Positions 52,807 through 63,059 are shown, counted from the first letter of the stretch. The stretch is 64,000 nt of DNA from Odontocerum albicorne (GCA_949825065.1 OX463864.1:16753327-16817326), one strand, 5' to 3'. The notes: generated by a model not told the origin, from the letters alone. Translations and numbers: made by a program.

Positions 52807-53202
52807 GTGATAGCGCCAACTCAAACCTTCCGTTTATCCAATTATGTAACACGAATAGGTATGAACATGCAGTTTACAGTATGCACACATTGTTTTATGC
52901 CGTTTTTCTATCTAACCCAAGATAAATTCGAATGTGAATTACAAAATGAACCTAATTTTATCTGTAATAAATATAAACGTTTGAGAATATTTAACAATAA
53001 ATTACTTAGTTATTCCACTAATTACATTAATCCCCGGTACACGTGTTTCTATCTCCTATTAAAAGCTGTCTTCAGGCAGAATAATCCTAATTCGTTACGA
53101 GAGCAGTGCTTAGGTCAAACTTGTGTCATGTTATATCGGGAGTGTGTGCGCTCTGTTGACCCTAAGGAATTCAAGAGGGGGGAAACATTTTACGTTATTT
53201 AA
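52807..53202 (+). pseudogene. Family G coding repeat, copy 3 (longest)
   Basis: A 131-residue open frame ends KLLSYSTNYINPRYTCFYLL, KAVFRQNNPNSLREQCLGQT, CVMLYRECVRSVDPKEFKRG and ETFYVI-stop. Conserved positions against the other two copies are PRxxCF, FRxN, LREQxLxQT, VM, R and C..S.DPK. I know no family with this signature. The open frame could be a young copy or an exon. CxxC near the start (VCTHCF) is seen only here. Confidence 0.55.
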
Positions 53203-53384
53203 GTTTTAAGTTCAAAACACAATATTAATGAGTTTTTCAACGTCATTTACATTTTAATATACTCCCATATATAAGAGTTCATTGTGGCAAAATTATGCGA
53301 TGATAATACTATGATAAAAGAAAGAACTAAATAGAAGAACTTAACTCGCTTGTAGTTTCTTTGGACGACTGCAATACATTTTCA
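53203..53384. other. Unassigned short stretch
   Basis: Nothing recognised. Confidence 0.45.
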
Positions 53385-53845
53385 AGAGCAGTCTCCTAAT
53401 CAAGCCCAAAGGGAAGGTACAAGTATTTAACCAATGCATCTTATCAGTACTAACATATAGATGCGAAAAATGGACTCTTTCTGTACGAATGATACAAACG
53501 CTCCAGACAACTAAACGCAGCTTGGATAGGTGCATGTTAGGTTATAACAGGAGATAGTGCAAATGCAATGAGTGAATACGCGCCCCAACAAAAGGCTGAA
53601 GTGGAAGTGGGCTGAGTATGTCGCCCAAACAACGGACCATCGTTGAACGTATGAAATAATTCAGTGGTACCCAATAGGCAGAAATAGGCCTGTAAGAATA
53701 CCAACGGCACGTTGGGTTAACGAAATACGCAAGCATGGAGCGATTACGTGGCAGCATTGCGCAAAGAATATTATTTCTCGGAAACAACTTGGAGAGGCCT
53801 ATATTCTGCAGTGGATGAGTTTAGGCTGATGATGATGAATAATAA
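53385..53845 (+). mobile_element. LINE polyprotein C-terminal end (HIARRTDGRW-type)
   Basis: Plus translation across frames reads VFNQCILSVLTYRCEKWTLS, TLQTTKRSLDRCMLGYNRR, KWKWAEYVAQTTDHR-like codons at about 53605, then LGEAYILQWMSLG-stop followed by ATGATGATGAA. This is the VYNQCVLPVLTYGAETWT...GHIARRTDGRW...LGEAYVQQWT end of a common insect LINE family, with several frameshifts. Confidence 0.75.
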
Positions 53846-53853
53846 TATAAAAT

Positions 53854-54021
53854 GAGGTGCATGGCCGCGCGATAACGCTCTGGAATTCCGTGCGGAAGGT
53901 CGTCGGTTCGAACCCCGCGCTGTGCTACTCCTCTCGAACGACACGGGTACTTTTTTCGCTTAGTGTTCGAGGACATAAGGATACCTATGACTTCGGCCAT
54001 ATCTTTTCTTTAAAAAAAAAA
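53854..54021 (+). mobile_element. SINE-1 copy (5' half)
   Basis: GAGGTGCATGGCCGCGCGAT, TCCGTGCGGAAGGTCGTCGG, the B box GGTTCGAACCCC and GATACCTATGACTTCGGCCA, ending in a poly-A run. It lies directly behind the LINE tail at 53845. It is close to consensus, so relatively young. Confidence 0.9.
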
Positions 54022-54084
54022 GGATATTTTATATACCGTCGTTCATAACTCTTCTCAAGGGCGCTCCAGCTCGGGACTCGGACC

Positions 54085-54335
54085 CACCATTATTGACAGC
54101 ACTAAATAAATATACACAAGTTGAGTGCAAGGATATGACGGTGATGGCTGCGGCCATTAGATTAGGTAATTCCCCGCATCTGCATACGTTTAGAAAATCA
54201 CTGAAAGCTTTCCCAGAGAAGACGATCTACAAAGAAACCTTTGTAGATCTTCCGATATGTAATAGTAACACGTTCGGCTGTAAGTGCTGTGTAGTGTATG
54301 TGTTTAGTGTTCCTATATAATCATGAATATGGATA
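54085..54335 (+). mobile_element. LINE-E 3' end, best copy
   Basis: Translation contains SPHLHTFRKSLKAF, the usual xxxxFKxxLKxxL end of a LINE polyprotein. It is followed by a near-palindrome GATCTACAAAGAAACCTTTGTAGATC at about 54225-54250. The UTR holds AACACGTTCGGCTGTAAGTG and TTCCTATATAATCATGAA. Confidence 0.65.
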
Positions 54336-54949
54336 CGACCTTCCAATAAGGGTTGTCTTCAAGTGGTTCCTAAAGCTGCACACGCCAGCCATATCTTTTA
54401 CACCTTGAGGCAGACCATCAGAATTGACAAACTGATACACAATGAACCTTTCATAAGAATGTGCCCAATAAATATAATAGTTAAAACACGTAGGACAAAA
54501 TGTACCACATAATCTTTAAATGTGCATATAAAGCTGCACCTCATTAGTTTACCATTAATAACAATTTCCAATCTCTCCTATTCCGACCTCTGCTTGTTGT
54601 CTGGCCAGAGGAGAAAGATAGGAGATAAGGCCAGGAAAGGAACACTGAAAGAGGAGGGACGAGGGTGTCGGACGTTGGAATAGTTGCCATTGTGGCTGGA
54701 TTGAATCTAATTAGCAATATATCATGGGTTCGTGCATCTTGATGGTAGTGTTCATGTCTTGCTCTGCCCCCCGGACACTGCTGCGTTCCTGCTAATAATC
54801 TAAACTCTACGTCCGCTTTAAAAACAACACTAGTCAAGTTTTTTCTAGTTTTTATATTATTACGAGTATTTTAAAAAACATATCACTTTCGGTTACAATT
54901 ATGGCATCAAATATCACCATATACGAGTTTGATAGTGCTATAACGCATT
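54336..54949. other. Unassigned stretch with a less AT-rich core
   Basis: 54560-54800 is GC-richer, with a 97-codon minus frame that is not recognised. ATCTCTCCTAT at 54571 faces ATAGGAGAT at 54618, a small inverted repeat. Confidence 0.4.
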
Positions 54950-55950
54950 TAATGTATATGATATATCTGTTTTGTTAGTTTTTCTTCATTTATTCGTTCC
55001 ACATGTCCAAACCATCTCAGCGTGCTCTTCTTTGTCTTTCTCAACACATCATCCTTAAGTTCAATATCATCCCTAATCACTTCATTCCGTATTCTGCCAT
55101 ACATTGTCACGCCATTTATTCTTCTCAATGCACGCATTTATTCAGCCCATATTAGTTATTTCCACGTCTTCGTTTCACTCCCATACAACAAAGTTGGCAC
55201 TAAAATACTATTAACGTGTTCCCCGCGGGGAGCACAAACGCCTGTGATCTGACGACAATCCAAGTTTCAAATCACAAATACTTAAAAAAAATGACACAAA
55301 ACCGGAATAAAAATTGAACTAAAATTTAAAATAATCTTTATTCTAGCGACATCTCTGAAAACCTTGTCAAATAATATATTAGTTTATGAGATATTGTTGA
55401 ATAAACAGAGCGCCGAATTTTTTTGGTTTCTCAATATTTCCAGCATTGACGACCTGTCGCGCGGATCGAGTCCTGCGATGAGTCTCTCTTACGTAAATTA
55501 ACATTACTAGTGCTATATGCATTTGATTGGGTGAGTGTCATGAAGCATTGATTTGATCGTAGCATTCCTTTGTTTATTTTACGTAATGTTAAGTTTATCT
55601 CCTTTATTTAATGAGTCTCCTTAAGAGTAATGACTATTATTTATTATCAGAAAATTACTTAAGTGTCATGTTTACTTGGTGTTGTAATCAAATATCAGTG
55701 GTTCTAAACAAAATATGTGTTTAAACTTAGAAATTAAAAAACGCTGAAATTGTGCCGCGCACAGGATTCGTGGAATTTGATTTTTAACGCGGTGAACAGG
55801 TTAAAGACTATCATCTCGACACATTTTGATTCTGTACGGTTTGAGTATACTCGTATATGTTTTAGTGCCCCCATCTGACTTTATTTCCTATCGTTACACG
55901 CTATTCGATAGGTATCCCTTTTAAGTATTCCATCATCAGAGAACCTCTGA
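54950..55950 (-). mobile_element. LINE-C fragment interrupted by a piggyBac-like element
   Basis: The left part 54950-55214 encodes on the minus strand MRALRRINGVTMYGRIRNEV, IRDDIELKDDVLRKTKKSTL and RWFGHVERINEEKLTKQIY, well preserved. The right part resumes at 55801 with AGACTATCATCTCGACACAT and continues into the upstream ATACTCG..TTTTAGTGCCCC region. The two parts join across the TTAA as in uninterrupted copies (compare 41765-41880). Confidence 0.85.
55215..55800. mobile_element. piggyBac-like non-autonomous element with TTAA duplication
   Basis: TTAA flanks it at 55211-55214 and 55801-55804. The ends CGTGTTCCCCGCGGGG and the reverse complement of CGCGGTGAACAGG share C.TGTTC.CCGCG. At 586 bp no transposase frame is visible. 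TTAA target use is diagnostic of piggyBac transposases, and the surrounding LINE-C is continuous without it. Confidence 0.75.
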
Positions 55951-56002
55951 AACTTAGATTAATTCTTTGTGCAATGGATATTATATAACGTCTTTCTCAG
56001 TC

Positions 56003-56112
56003 TTGTTTTCTTGACATGTGTTGTTCCCCCAATGAGTGTCATATGTGGTTCGGAGTATTGTTTTCTTGACATGTGTTGTTCCCCCAATGAGTGTCATATG
56101 TGGTTCGGAGTA
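56003..56112 (+). repeat. Direct duplication, 2 x 55 bp
   Basis: TTGTTTTCTTGACATGTGTT through GGTTCGGAGTA occurs twice without change. Confidence 0.95.
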
Positions 56113-56394
56113 TTGTTCCCACTATATCCATTATCTTTCCGTCCGCTCTTTGTGCACAGTTCATGTATAGGCGTAATTAGCCGCTGCACTCCTATTCCTC
56201 GAACCTCTCCTGTTAATCCGCGTGCTGTCATGTTTGCTTACACCTGAGACCAAGGATTTAGCGAACATTCATGGATACTATTTATCTAAGCTATCCCTAA
56301 CGGTGTACTATTAAAATATAGAATAACGAAATCATGGATTTTAGAGAATAGTACAGGGAACATGGAAAGTCAATGGGGCACTAAACATATATAC
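56113..56394. other. Unassigned stretch
   Basis: Nothing recognised. Confidence 0.45.
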
Positions 56395-56915
56395 TCGAAC
56401 CGGAGAGCATCATAGTCTGCTATGATGATGGTTCATAGCAGTATTTTAACGCGATCTTTGATGTATAGGAGTGAAACAAGATTTGAGAGACCAATAAATT
56501 CTGTAGAAATACGTGCACATAGAATAATACATGGACTGACAATGTATGACAGACTACGGAATGAAGTGATTAGAGATGAGTGTGAACTTAAGACTGATGT
56601 ATTGAGCAAGATGAAGAAGACCACTCTGAGATGGTTTAGGCATGTGGAACGCACGAATGAAGAAATTCAACAATACAAATATACAGTGCAATTAAGTGGA
56701 AGGCATGGTAGAAGAAGACCAAGGAAAGTATGGTTGGATCAAGTGTATATTTTGAAACAAGGAAATTTAGAAAGTTCGAGGAATTGTAGGAGCTGTATAA
56801 GGTATATGGATGTAGAAGAGATGAAAGATGTGTGTTGCAAAATCAATGTTTGTCTTTCTCTCCTTTCTACCTACCCCAATAGGGAAACGGCGTGATTGTA
56901 TGTATGTATGTGTAC
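56395..56915 (+). mobile_element. LINE-C fragment, best preserved frame
   Basis: The frame 56422-56895 is open for 157 residues: GLTMYDRLRNEVIRDECELK, DVLSKMKKTTLRWFRHVERT, SGRHGRRRPRKVWLDQVYIL, RYMDVEEMKD, then STYPNRETA-stop. The 3' tail GGCGTGATTGTATGTATGTA follows. This copy gives the family's C-terminal protein in one frame. The upstream reverse transcriptase is absent. Confidence 0.9.
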
Positions 56916-57018
56916 ATATATTAGCTTGTATATTTTCGGTGATTTCTGTTTGGTTATTGGTCAATTTATTCGTTTTACAGTTTATAAAAAATATGCTGAA
57001 CTCTGAACTTCTAAAAAA

Positions 57019-57246
57019 TATGTCCATAAAAATATGGTGAACTATGTCCATAAAAATATGCTGAACTCTGTCAATAAAAATATGCTAAACTCTGTCCATA
57101 AAAATATGCTGAACTCTGTCCATAAAAATATGCTGAACTCTCCATAAAAATGTGCTAAACTCTGTCCATAAAAATATGCTGAACTCTGTCCATAAAAATA
57201 TGCTAAACTCTGTCCATAAAAATATTCTGAACTCTTTCCATAAAAA
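57019..57246. repeat. Minisatellite of 24-bp units, about nine copies
   Basis: Unit CCATAAAAATATGCTGAACT plus CTGT, with small variants and one shorter unit. The minus-strand frames with eight-residue repeats (FYGQSSAY, SIFLWTEF) are by-products of the 24-bp period. Confidence 0.95.
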
Positions 57247-57782
57247 AACGAATACTCGTAAATACAACTATTTCTATTTTCTCGTATATTATATAAAGTT
57301 GAACAAATATTAATAAATTTCTTCCGAATATTTCCACGTTCGGAACAAAAACGCTTAATATAAATATGCCAAGTTGGAGAAAAACATATAAAATAAAAGG
57401 CGATGCGTTCCGTGCATACCACAAAGTGTCGAGACGGAAGATTTTCTTTTTCTGCTACATTAGCGCGAGAGAGCGTTTAAGAAATGGCCTCGAATAGGGT
57501 GGTACGCTTTCTCCCTCATTTTTCAACGTATACACCGCATTGGTATAATTTATTTTCGGTGCAACACGTATATAAATGATATATTCGTTCAAGTCTAAGC
57601 GACCATGTAGAAACTAAAAACAATTTAGGATGCGGGATTTTTTAAGGTATCTGTTTTTCTGAGTTGTTTTTTTCTGTGGTATAGGGAAACAATATATAAA
57701 GATTAATTTATTTTCATCTTATTTTTATACATCGTTCTTTTTGCTACATATTGAGGTATTCTCGTATAGATCCCTTTATTTT
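57247..57782. other. Unassigned AT-rich stretch
   Basis: Nothing recognised apart from TACTCGTA at 57253. Confidence 0.45.
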
Positions 57783-58045
57783 TTTAATAAATGCTATATA
57801 AATTCATGCATTGATAAGAATACATTGGATAACAATGTATGATAGATTACATAATTAATTAATGATGAATGTAAACTCAAGTATTAATCAAGACCACTCG
57901 AAGGTGATTTGGACATTTAATACTTATGAATGAAGAAAGACTAAGAAAACAAATATACGTAGTGCCTATGTGAGTGGAAGGCGTGGTAGAAGAAGACCAA
58001 GGAAAGTATGGTTGGATCAAGTAAAACGTAGATAGTCAGAGAGTA
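57783..58045 (+). mobile_element. LINE-C fragment
   Basis: AATAAATGCTATATAAATTC, AATGAAGAAAGACTAAGAAA, GTGAGTGGAAGGCGTGGTAG, AAGAAGACCAAGGAAAGTAT and GGTTGGATCAAGT, with internal deletions. Confidence 0.8.
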
Positions 58046-58149
58046 TATAAGAGGCGAAAAATGATTGTAGATCACTTTCATTGATAATAATTTCATTTTT
58101 TATTCTGTCATAAGTTTCAAGTACTCTATATGAGTCGTTTAGTATAAAA

Positions 58150-58395
58150 AACAGGAATCTGTCGATTTTGCGTGAATTGAGTTAAAACCGAGGAAATGTT
58201 CCTATTGTAAATCTACACATTCTTAAATGTTTGTATGGTAACAAAAACAACAATTATATAACACTTATATTGTTGTTTTTGTTACCATGTAAACATTAAA
58301 AAATGTGTAGTTTTACAATAGGAACATTTCCTCGGTTTTAACTCAATTCACGCAAAATCGACAGATTGCTGTTTTGATACTATACTATACAACTC
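58150..58395. mobile_element. Foldback MITE with about 110-bp arms
   Basis: The left arm has AATCTGTCGATTTTGCGTGA, ATTGAGTTAAAACCGAGGAA and ATGTTCCTATTGTAAA. It faces TTTACAATAGGAACATTTCC, TCGGTTTTAACTCAATTCAC and GCAAAATCGACAGATT. The outer ends AGTATAAAAAACAG and CTGTTTTGATACTAT extend it. The arms differ little, so it is fairly young. Confidence 0.85.
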
Positions 58396-58784
58396 ATATA
58401 ATGAAAGAGGTCGTTGTTTATCTCATATTTATTTTCAACATCTATTCTGTCATAAGTTGAAATGTACCCAGTTAAATAAATTGAAACGTTTAGCCCACAT
58501 TCATCCTTACTAATTACTTTTCTTATAACAACAATTATAAAAGGACAATTTATGTATAGTGCCGTTTAGAGAGCAAACTCTCCTCAAGGACGAAACTTCT
58601 TCCTGTCATCATTTGAAAGTTATCCAGTAAAATTAAAGCAAATGTTGATATCATGAAAATAAAATGACATAGAAGCGAGCAAGTGAGACTTGGTCCGTTA
58701 TGGGGTCATTTTACCGCAGTTTCGCAGGTCGTACGACAGTTGAGACTTGTTGATTTGGTTTCTTTGGGACTGTCACACACAGCG

Positions 58785-59066
58785 CTGGATACTCCCAGCT
58801 TTAAAACGAATGGCTCTCTCGGCAAGCTGGCTGATGCAAACGGAACAGGGAATGAAACTGTTGTGTTTGGTTCTGATAAGTCATGTATGTTTGAAGAATA
58901 ATTTTAATCAATTTATGTTTGTAATTTGTTTTATCAAACACTGTTTATTTCACTTTTTGTAAATGTATAACCCTTATAAAAAGTGGAATAAACAGTGTTT
59001 GATAAAAACAAATTACAATGTCTTCAAACCTCCAAAGTGTTAATGCCTTAACTGGATACTCCCAGC
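58785..59066 (-). mobile_element. Penelope-like insertion with 15-bp target duplication and inverted tails
   Basis: The direct repeat CTGGATACTCCCAGC is at 58785-58799 and 59052-59066. The insert 58800-59051 holds about 110 bp of unique sequence, then TTGTTTTATCAAACACTGTT facing AACAGTGTTTGATAAAAACA (58925-58990). It ends with ATGTCTTCAAACCTCC and GTTAATGCCTTAA, the Penelope-like 3' terminus. Confidence 0.85.
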
Positions 59067-59877
59067 GCTGGATGTTTTTTTTTGTATTGTTAATTGTAGG
59101 ATTCATTCCCGGTTGCAATCTCTCATCAACTTGATACATAAATAGTGAGACTCAATCCCATGGTTGTACCTTGGGAAAAACATGTACTCGTATATTTGAC
59201 TATTCCAGATAGACCAAAAAGTACATCTCCATAGGAAGGCAGTAATTCTATTTGCTGAAATAATATAGGCCTTGGTATCAACATATGTTGAAAAACTCGG
59301 TATCAGAATGTTACATTTTGAACTTCTCAAGCCCTTTTGTCAGAGTCAGTCCTTCACAATTTAGATACGTGGTGTACTCAATCCCACAGGAGCACAGCGG
59401 AGAATCAACCAGCTCTCACCCCAAACCGCAATCTTAACAGAACATTTAAGTTTTCAGCTTCGATTCTCCACTCCAGTCTCCAAGAGTAACTTTTTGATAC
59501 ATGGAAATCCTGAGATAGTCTATTTAAGAGTAACAGGAGTGGACGAAGAGTTGCGCTGTTAGTATTCTCTCCATTGCTCTTTCTCTATTCCCTGTGTGGA
59601 CGTATCTCTTATATATTTATATTGTTTTTATAGACCAATAAACACGGTTACCAACTTAAGAATAGTTTTCAAATAACAAGTTCTAAGTGCTTTTCTAGCG
59701 CATATAAAATACGTATATTTTTATTTATAAATTTGAATATATAGCAGGGTTGCGACTTTATACTCGTATGTGTTACGTACAATATATAAAGCTAAAAAAT
59801 TTACACGTGTCCCTTCTCAGGTAATTATATTTTACTTCAACTGAACTAGACAGCATCAAAATCTGCCATATAAATAA
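59067..59877. other. Unassigned stretch, possible LTR-like part
   Basis: 59515-59650 has TATTTAAGAG about 110 bp before TAGACCAATAAACACGG, an arrangement of TATA-like box and polyadenylation signal as in an LTR, but no matching second LTR or TG...CA ends were found. Confidence 0.3.
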
Positions 59878-60130
59878 ATAAAATAATTAAATAAATACAG
59901 GTTTATTGATAGCAACATAGTATGTACATAATACATTTAGACACATTTCAAGAACACATTAAAAAGAGAATACATTAAAGAACAGAACCTTCAAAAGGTC
60001 TGGGCTCATCTTATAACATCCCCCCGGCCAAGATACACCCCACTAATGTAGGGCGAGCCCGACCGCAAGGGCTTCGGGGGGCTTGCATCCCACACCCCCG
60101 CATATCTGGATTAAAGAATAAATAAAAAAA
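59878..60130 (-). mobile_element. Repeat J 3' end, copy 2
   Basis: AGGTTTATTGATAGCAACAT-AGTATG, CCCCCCGGCCAAGATACACC and CCACTAATGTAGGGCGAGC are the reverse complement of copies at 51805 and 63060. The sequence beyond is GC-rich (CGGGGGGCTTGC) and extends the family upstream. Confidence 0.75.
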
Positions 60131-60499
60131 ATTTAAAAAAAAACAAAAACGTATGGCAGAAAACAAAATAAAAGTAAACCCACATATACCACCTCAGGTT
60201 AACTATCAGCAAGAACGAAAAAAAGAAAAGCCTCAAAGGACTCCAAATTTTACAAAATGACAAATGGGAAATGAAATAGTTGAAACAACATTGAAATAGT
60301 TAGGCAGTAATACATTGAAATAGTTAAGCAGTTTTAAAAGAATGAATGAGAAGATAACGCACACTCCCCGATTCACCACCAGCGAAAACAGAGAAAATAA
60401 ACAAAAGAAAAAGCAAATAAAAGATCTATTAACCACTGAGAAACTCATTAACCACCCAGATAGTTGATAGTGAACAACATTATTTTATAGTAGTACCAA
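60131..60499. other. Unassigned stretch
   Basis: A-rich on this strand. TTGAAATAGTTA occurs twice (60291 and 60315). It may be more of repeat J. Confidence 0.4.
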
Positions 60500-60770
60500 T
60501 TATGATGTGAGTGAATCGAGCTTTTAGAAAAATACTGAAATGTGCCGAATAAAATCTGTAGAAATGTGTGCACTCGAAATACAATAATACATGGGTTGAC
60601 TGTATGATAGAATACGGAATGAAATGATTAAGGATGAATGCAAATTATTGTGATCGATTTTAAGGCTGATGTGTTGAGTAATATGAAGAAGAGCGCTCTG
60701 AGATGGTTTGGACATGTAGAACGAATCAATTATGAAAGACTAACAAAACAAATATCCAATGCAAATGTGA
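60500..60770 (+). mobile_element. LINE-C fragment
   Basis: TGTGCCGAATAAAATCTGTA, then GADVLSNMKKSALRWFGHVE and RINYERLTKQI are read in frame from 60655. The rest is deleted. Confidence 0.8.
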
Positions 60771-60889
60771 CACTTTTCAAACATTGGCACACTTTTCTTA
60801 GTGTTCGCATCTCCACAGCATTCATCTTACTTTTATCCTTCGTCTGTCAAGTTCGAGGTTCATTTTCATATGTCAAGGTGTGCACCAAC

Positions 60890-61168
60890 ACACTGGTACG
60901 TATTATGTTGTTTATAGTTAAGGCATTAACGTTGTGGAGGTTTAAAGACATTGTAATTTATTTTTATCAAACACTGTTTATTCCACTTTTTTGTAACGGT
61001 ATAACCCTACCGGTTTCAAGGCTTTCACATCATCTTCAGGGGAGCACAAGAGTCTTGTTTGTGCTCCCCTGAAGATGAGGTGAAAGCCTTGAAACCGGTA
61101 GAGTTATACCGTTACAAAAAAGTGGAATAAACAGTGTTTGATACAAATAAATTACACTGGTACGTATT
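60890..61168 (-). mobile_element. Penelope-tail inverted dimer with 15-bp target duplication
   Basis: ACACTGGTACGTATT is found at 60890-60904 and 61154-61168. The insert 60905-61153 consists of the Penelope-like 3' end (from GTTGTTTATAGTTAAGGCAT and ACATTGTAATTT through CTACCGG to GGGGAGCACAA) joined tail-out to an inverted copy of the same end (CTTGTTTGTGCTCCCC through GTGGAATAAACAGTGTTTGA). The arms are about 100 bp and nearly identical. Nothing else is inserted. Confidence 0.92.
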
Positions 61169-61309
61169 GTCGTTTTTTGTTAATTTTGATATAGCACACT
61201 TGTTATATAGCTCTAGTTTCTCTGAATTTATCATCAGGCCGTTACTGTATATAACGAAAATTAAAACATAAAATAAGACATTATGTATTTAAAACTATAT
61301 ACTGAGGTA

Positions 61310-61640
61310 ACTACTCTCAATGGCACTTTTAATCTATCTGCTCGGTTGGAGTACATATGTTTTAGAGCCTCATTAACTTTCCTCTCGCTACACGTCATTC
61401 TTTATCTCTCGTAGATCTTCCATCGTCGAAAAAAATACTACCTAACATATAAGTATTGTAGTATAATTCTTCATCTTGCTCTAATTGTTCGTTATTCATT
61501 CATGTATGACATTTACCTTTCCTTCCACACTTTTCTATCGCCATGACTGGATTTTGCAACATTCATTCTCAGATCTTTCTCTTCTCCTGTCTTGCTCTTA
61601 TCTAATCAACATTCAGTCTTCGATCTTTCTTTATTTCTTA
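61310..61640 (-). mobile_element. LINE-C reverse-transcriptase end fragment
   Basis: The plus strand reads TTTCTATCGCCATGACTGGA and TTTTGCAACATTCATTCTCA, so the minus strand encodes a LRMNVAKxxVMAIE-like segment. It corresponds to 31720-31990. Confidence 0.6.
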
Positions 61641-62065
61641 ACATAATCTATTCTAATCTATTGTATATACGAGTACATAGGTTAGTTGACGCTATAAACA
61701 CTCCTCTAAAACACACTTTCGGTTAGCACATTTTTGGCTGTGATCCCGCAATATTAAATTTTTCATTCCTTAATTCCTGGACAAAGTTCCTTGCCTTTTT
61801 ATTTTATAATTAGTTTTCAATTAAGGATCTTAGTTTTTTTACTTAGATGAAATTTTAATTAGTGTTTTAGACTTTTGAAAAAATAATGTTAATCTCATTA
61901 AGAAAAAATCGATATTTGTGACGTGAGCAGAACACACCTAAAACTATTTACAATATTTTTGACTGACCAGGCAATTTCCGTCTAATATTATAGATATATT
62001 TTCTTCTTGAATAACGTCCATAAATATTTCTCGAATAAAGGCCGTACGTCATAAATATTTTTATC
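61641..62065. other. Unassigned AT-rich stretch
   Basis: Nothing recognised. Confidence 0.45.
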
Positions 62066-62071
62066 TATGTT

Positions 62072-62339
62072 TATCTTTTAAAATGTTGTTTATAGTTAAG
62101 ACATTAACTATAAACAACATTTTAAAAGATAAACATAAAGATGGAGGTTTAAAGACATTGTAATTTATTTAAACACTGTTTATTCCACTTTTTTTTTGTG
62201 ACGGTAAAACCCTACCGGTTTCAAGGCTTTCACCTCATCTTCAGGGGATAACAAACAAGACGAGTCTTGTTTGTGCTACCAAAAAAAAAAGTGGAATAAA
62301 CAGTGTTTGATAAAAATAAATTACAATATCTTTTAAAAT
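62072..62339 (-). mobile_element. Penelope-tail insertion with 13-bp target duplication and captured inverted flank
   Basis: TATCTTTTAAAAT is found at 62072-62084 and 62327-62339. The insert 62085-62326 has the 3' terminus GTTGTTTATAGTTAA, then a perfect inverted copy of terminus plus flank (62104-62137 mirrors 62066-62099). Next come GGAGGTTTAAAGACATTG, CAAGGCTTTCACCTCATCTT and a short inverted tail (GTGGAATAAACAGTGTTTGA). Confidence 0.9.
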
Positions 62340-62511
62340 ACTCCAAGTGTCTTTTTACTGGGGATGCTTAGTTATAGATCATTAGAGGGTGGACGATCTG
62401 TTCGATTGGATGCCCACTTTTTTTGTTTGCTCAGGGGTTTTGTAACCCATCCGTCCTGAACAGTCTAACTTTGTATGTTCCGAATAATGATCTGAGACAA
62501 TGTATGAAAAT

Positions 62512-62677
62512 GAGGTGCATTGCCGCGCCGTAACGCACTGGACTTCCGTGCGGAAGATCGTCGGTTCGAACCCCGCGCTGTGCTACTCTCCTCGAACGAC
62601 ACAGGCACTTTTTCCGCCTAGTGTTCGAGGATATAAGGCTACCTATGTATTCAGTCATATCTATTCTTTTAAAAAAA
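62512..62677 (+). mobile_element. SINE-1 copy (5' half)
   Basis: GAGGTGCATTGCCGCGCCGT, CTTCCGTGCGGAAGATCG, the B box GGTTCGAACCCC and CGCCTAGTGTTCGAGGATAT, ending in AAAAAAA. Like 53854 and 50040 it lacks the 3' half found in 40971-41336. Confidence 0.9.
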
Positions 62678-63059
62678 TGCACCCATGATTGAGCTATCAA
62701 CCTATTAGTCAAACTAATCTGCTTTTGGAAATGCCGATAGGTAGAGCAATCCCTCTTTTTTACCGTGTGTGTCCTCATATAGACATTTTTCATGTGTCGC
62801 TCAGCTCCTTCAGGAAAAAGCTCTTAAATGCAGTGTTATAATTAAACTAATTTAATTTTTCATGTTATTTAACATGCTATATTTTGTCATAATTTTTTAA
62901 TGTAACATGTTCATTTTCTATAGTTTTGTCATAATGTTTATGGTAACATATTCATTTTACTATGGTTTTTATCAAATAAGTCTTAAAATAATGAATTTTT
63001 TATACAGGTTTTTTTTTGTTTTGTATTTGTGTTCATTGACTAATTATGAAAACCTGTAA
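62678..63059. other. Unassigned AT-rich stretch
   Basis: TAACATGTTCATTTTCTATA and TAACATATTCATTTTACTAT (62901, 62943) form a short near-repeat. Confidence 0.45.

Noticed and set aside
57042..57424. Minus-strand frames with eight-residue repeats
   Set aside because: By-product of a 24-bp minisatellite whose period is a multiple of 3.
59515..59660. Solo LTR
   Set aside because: TATA-like and AATAAA motifs are present, but no TG...CA ends, no target duplication and no second copy were found.
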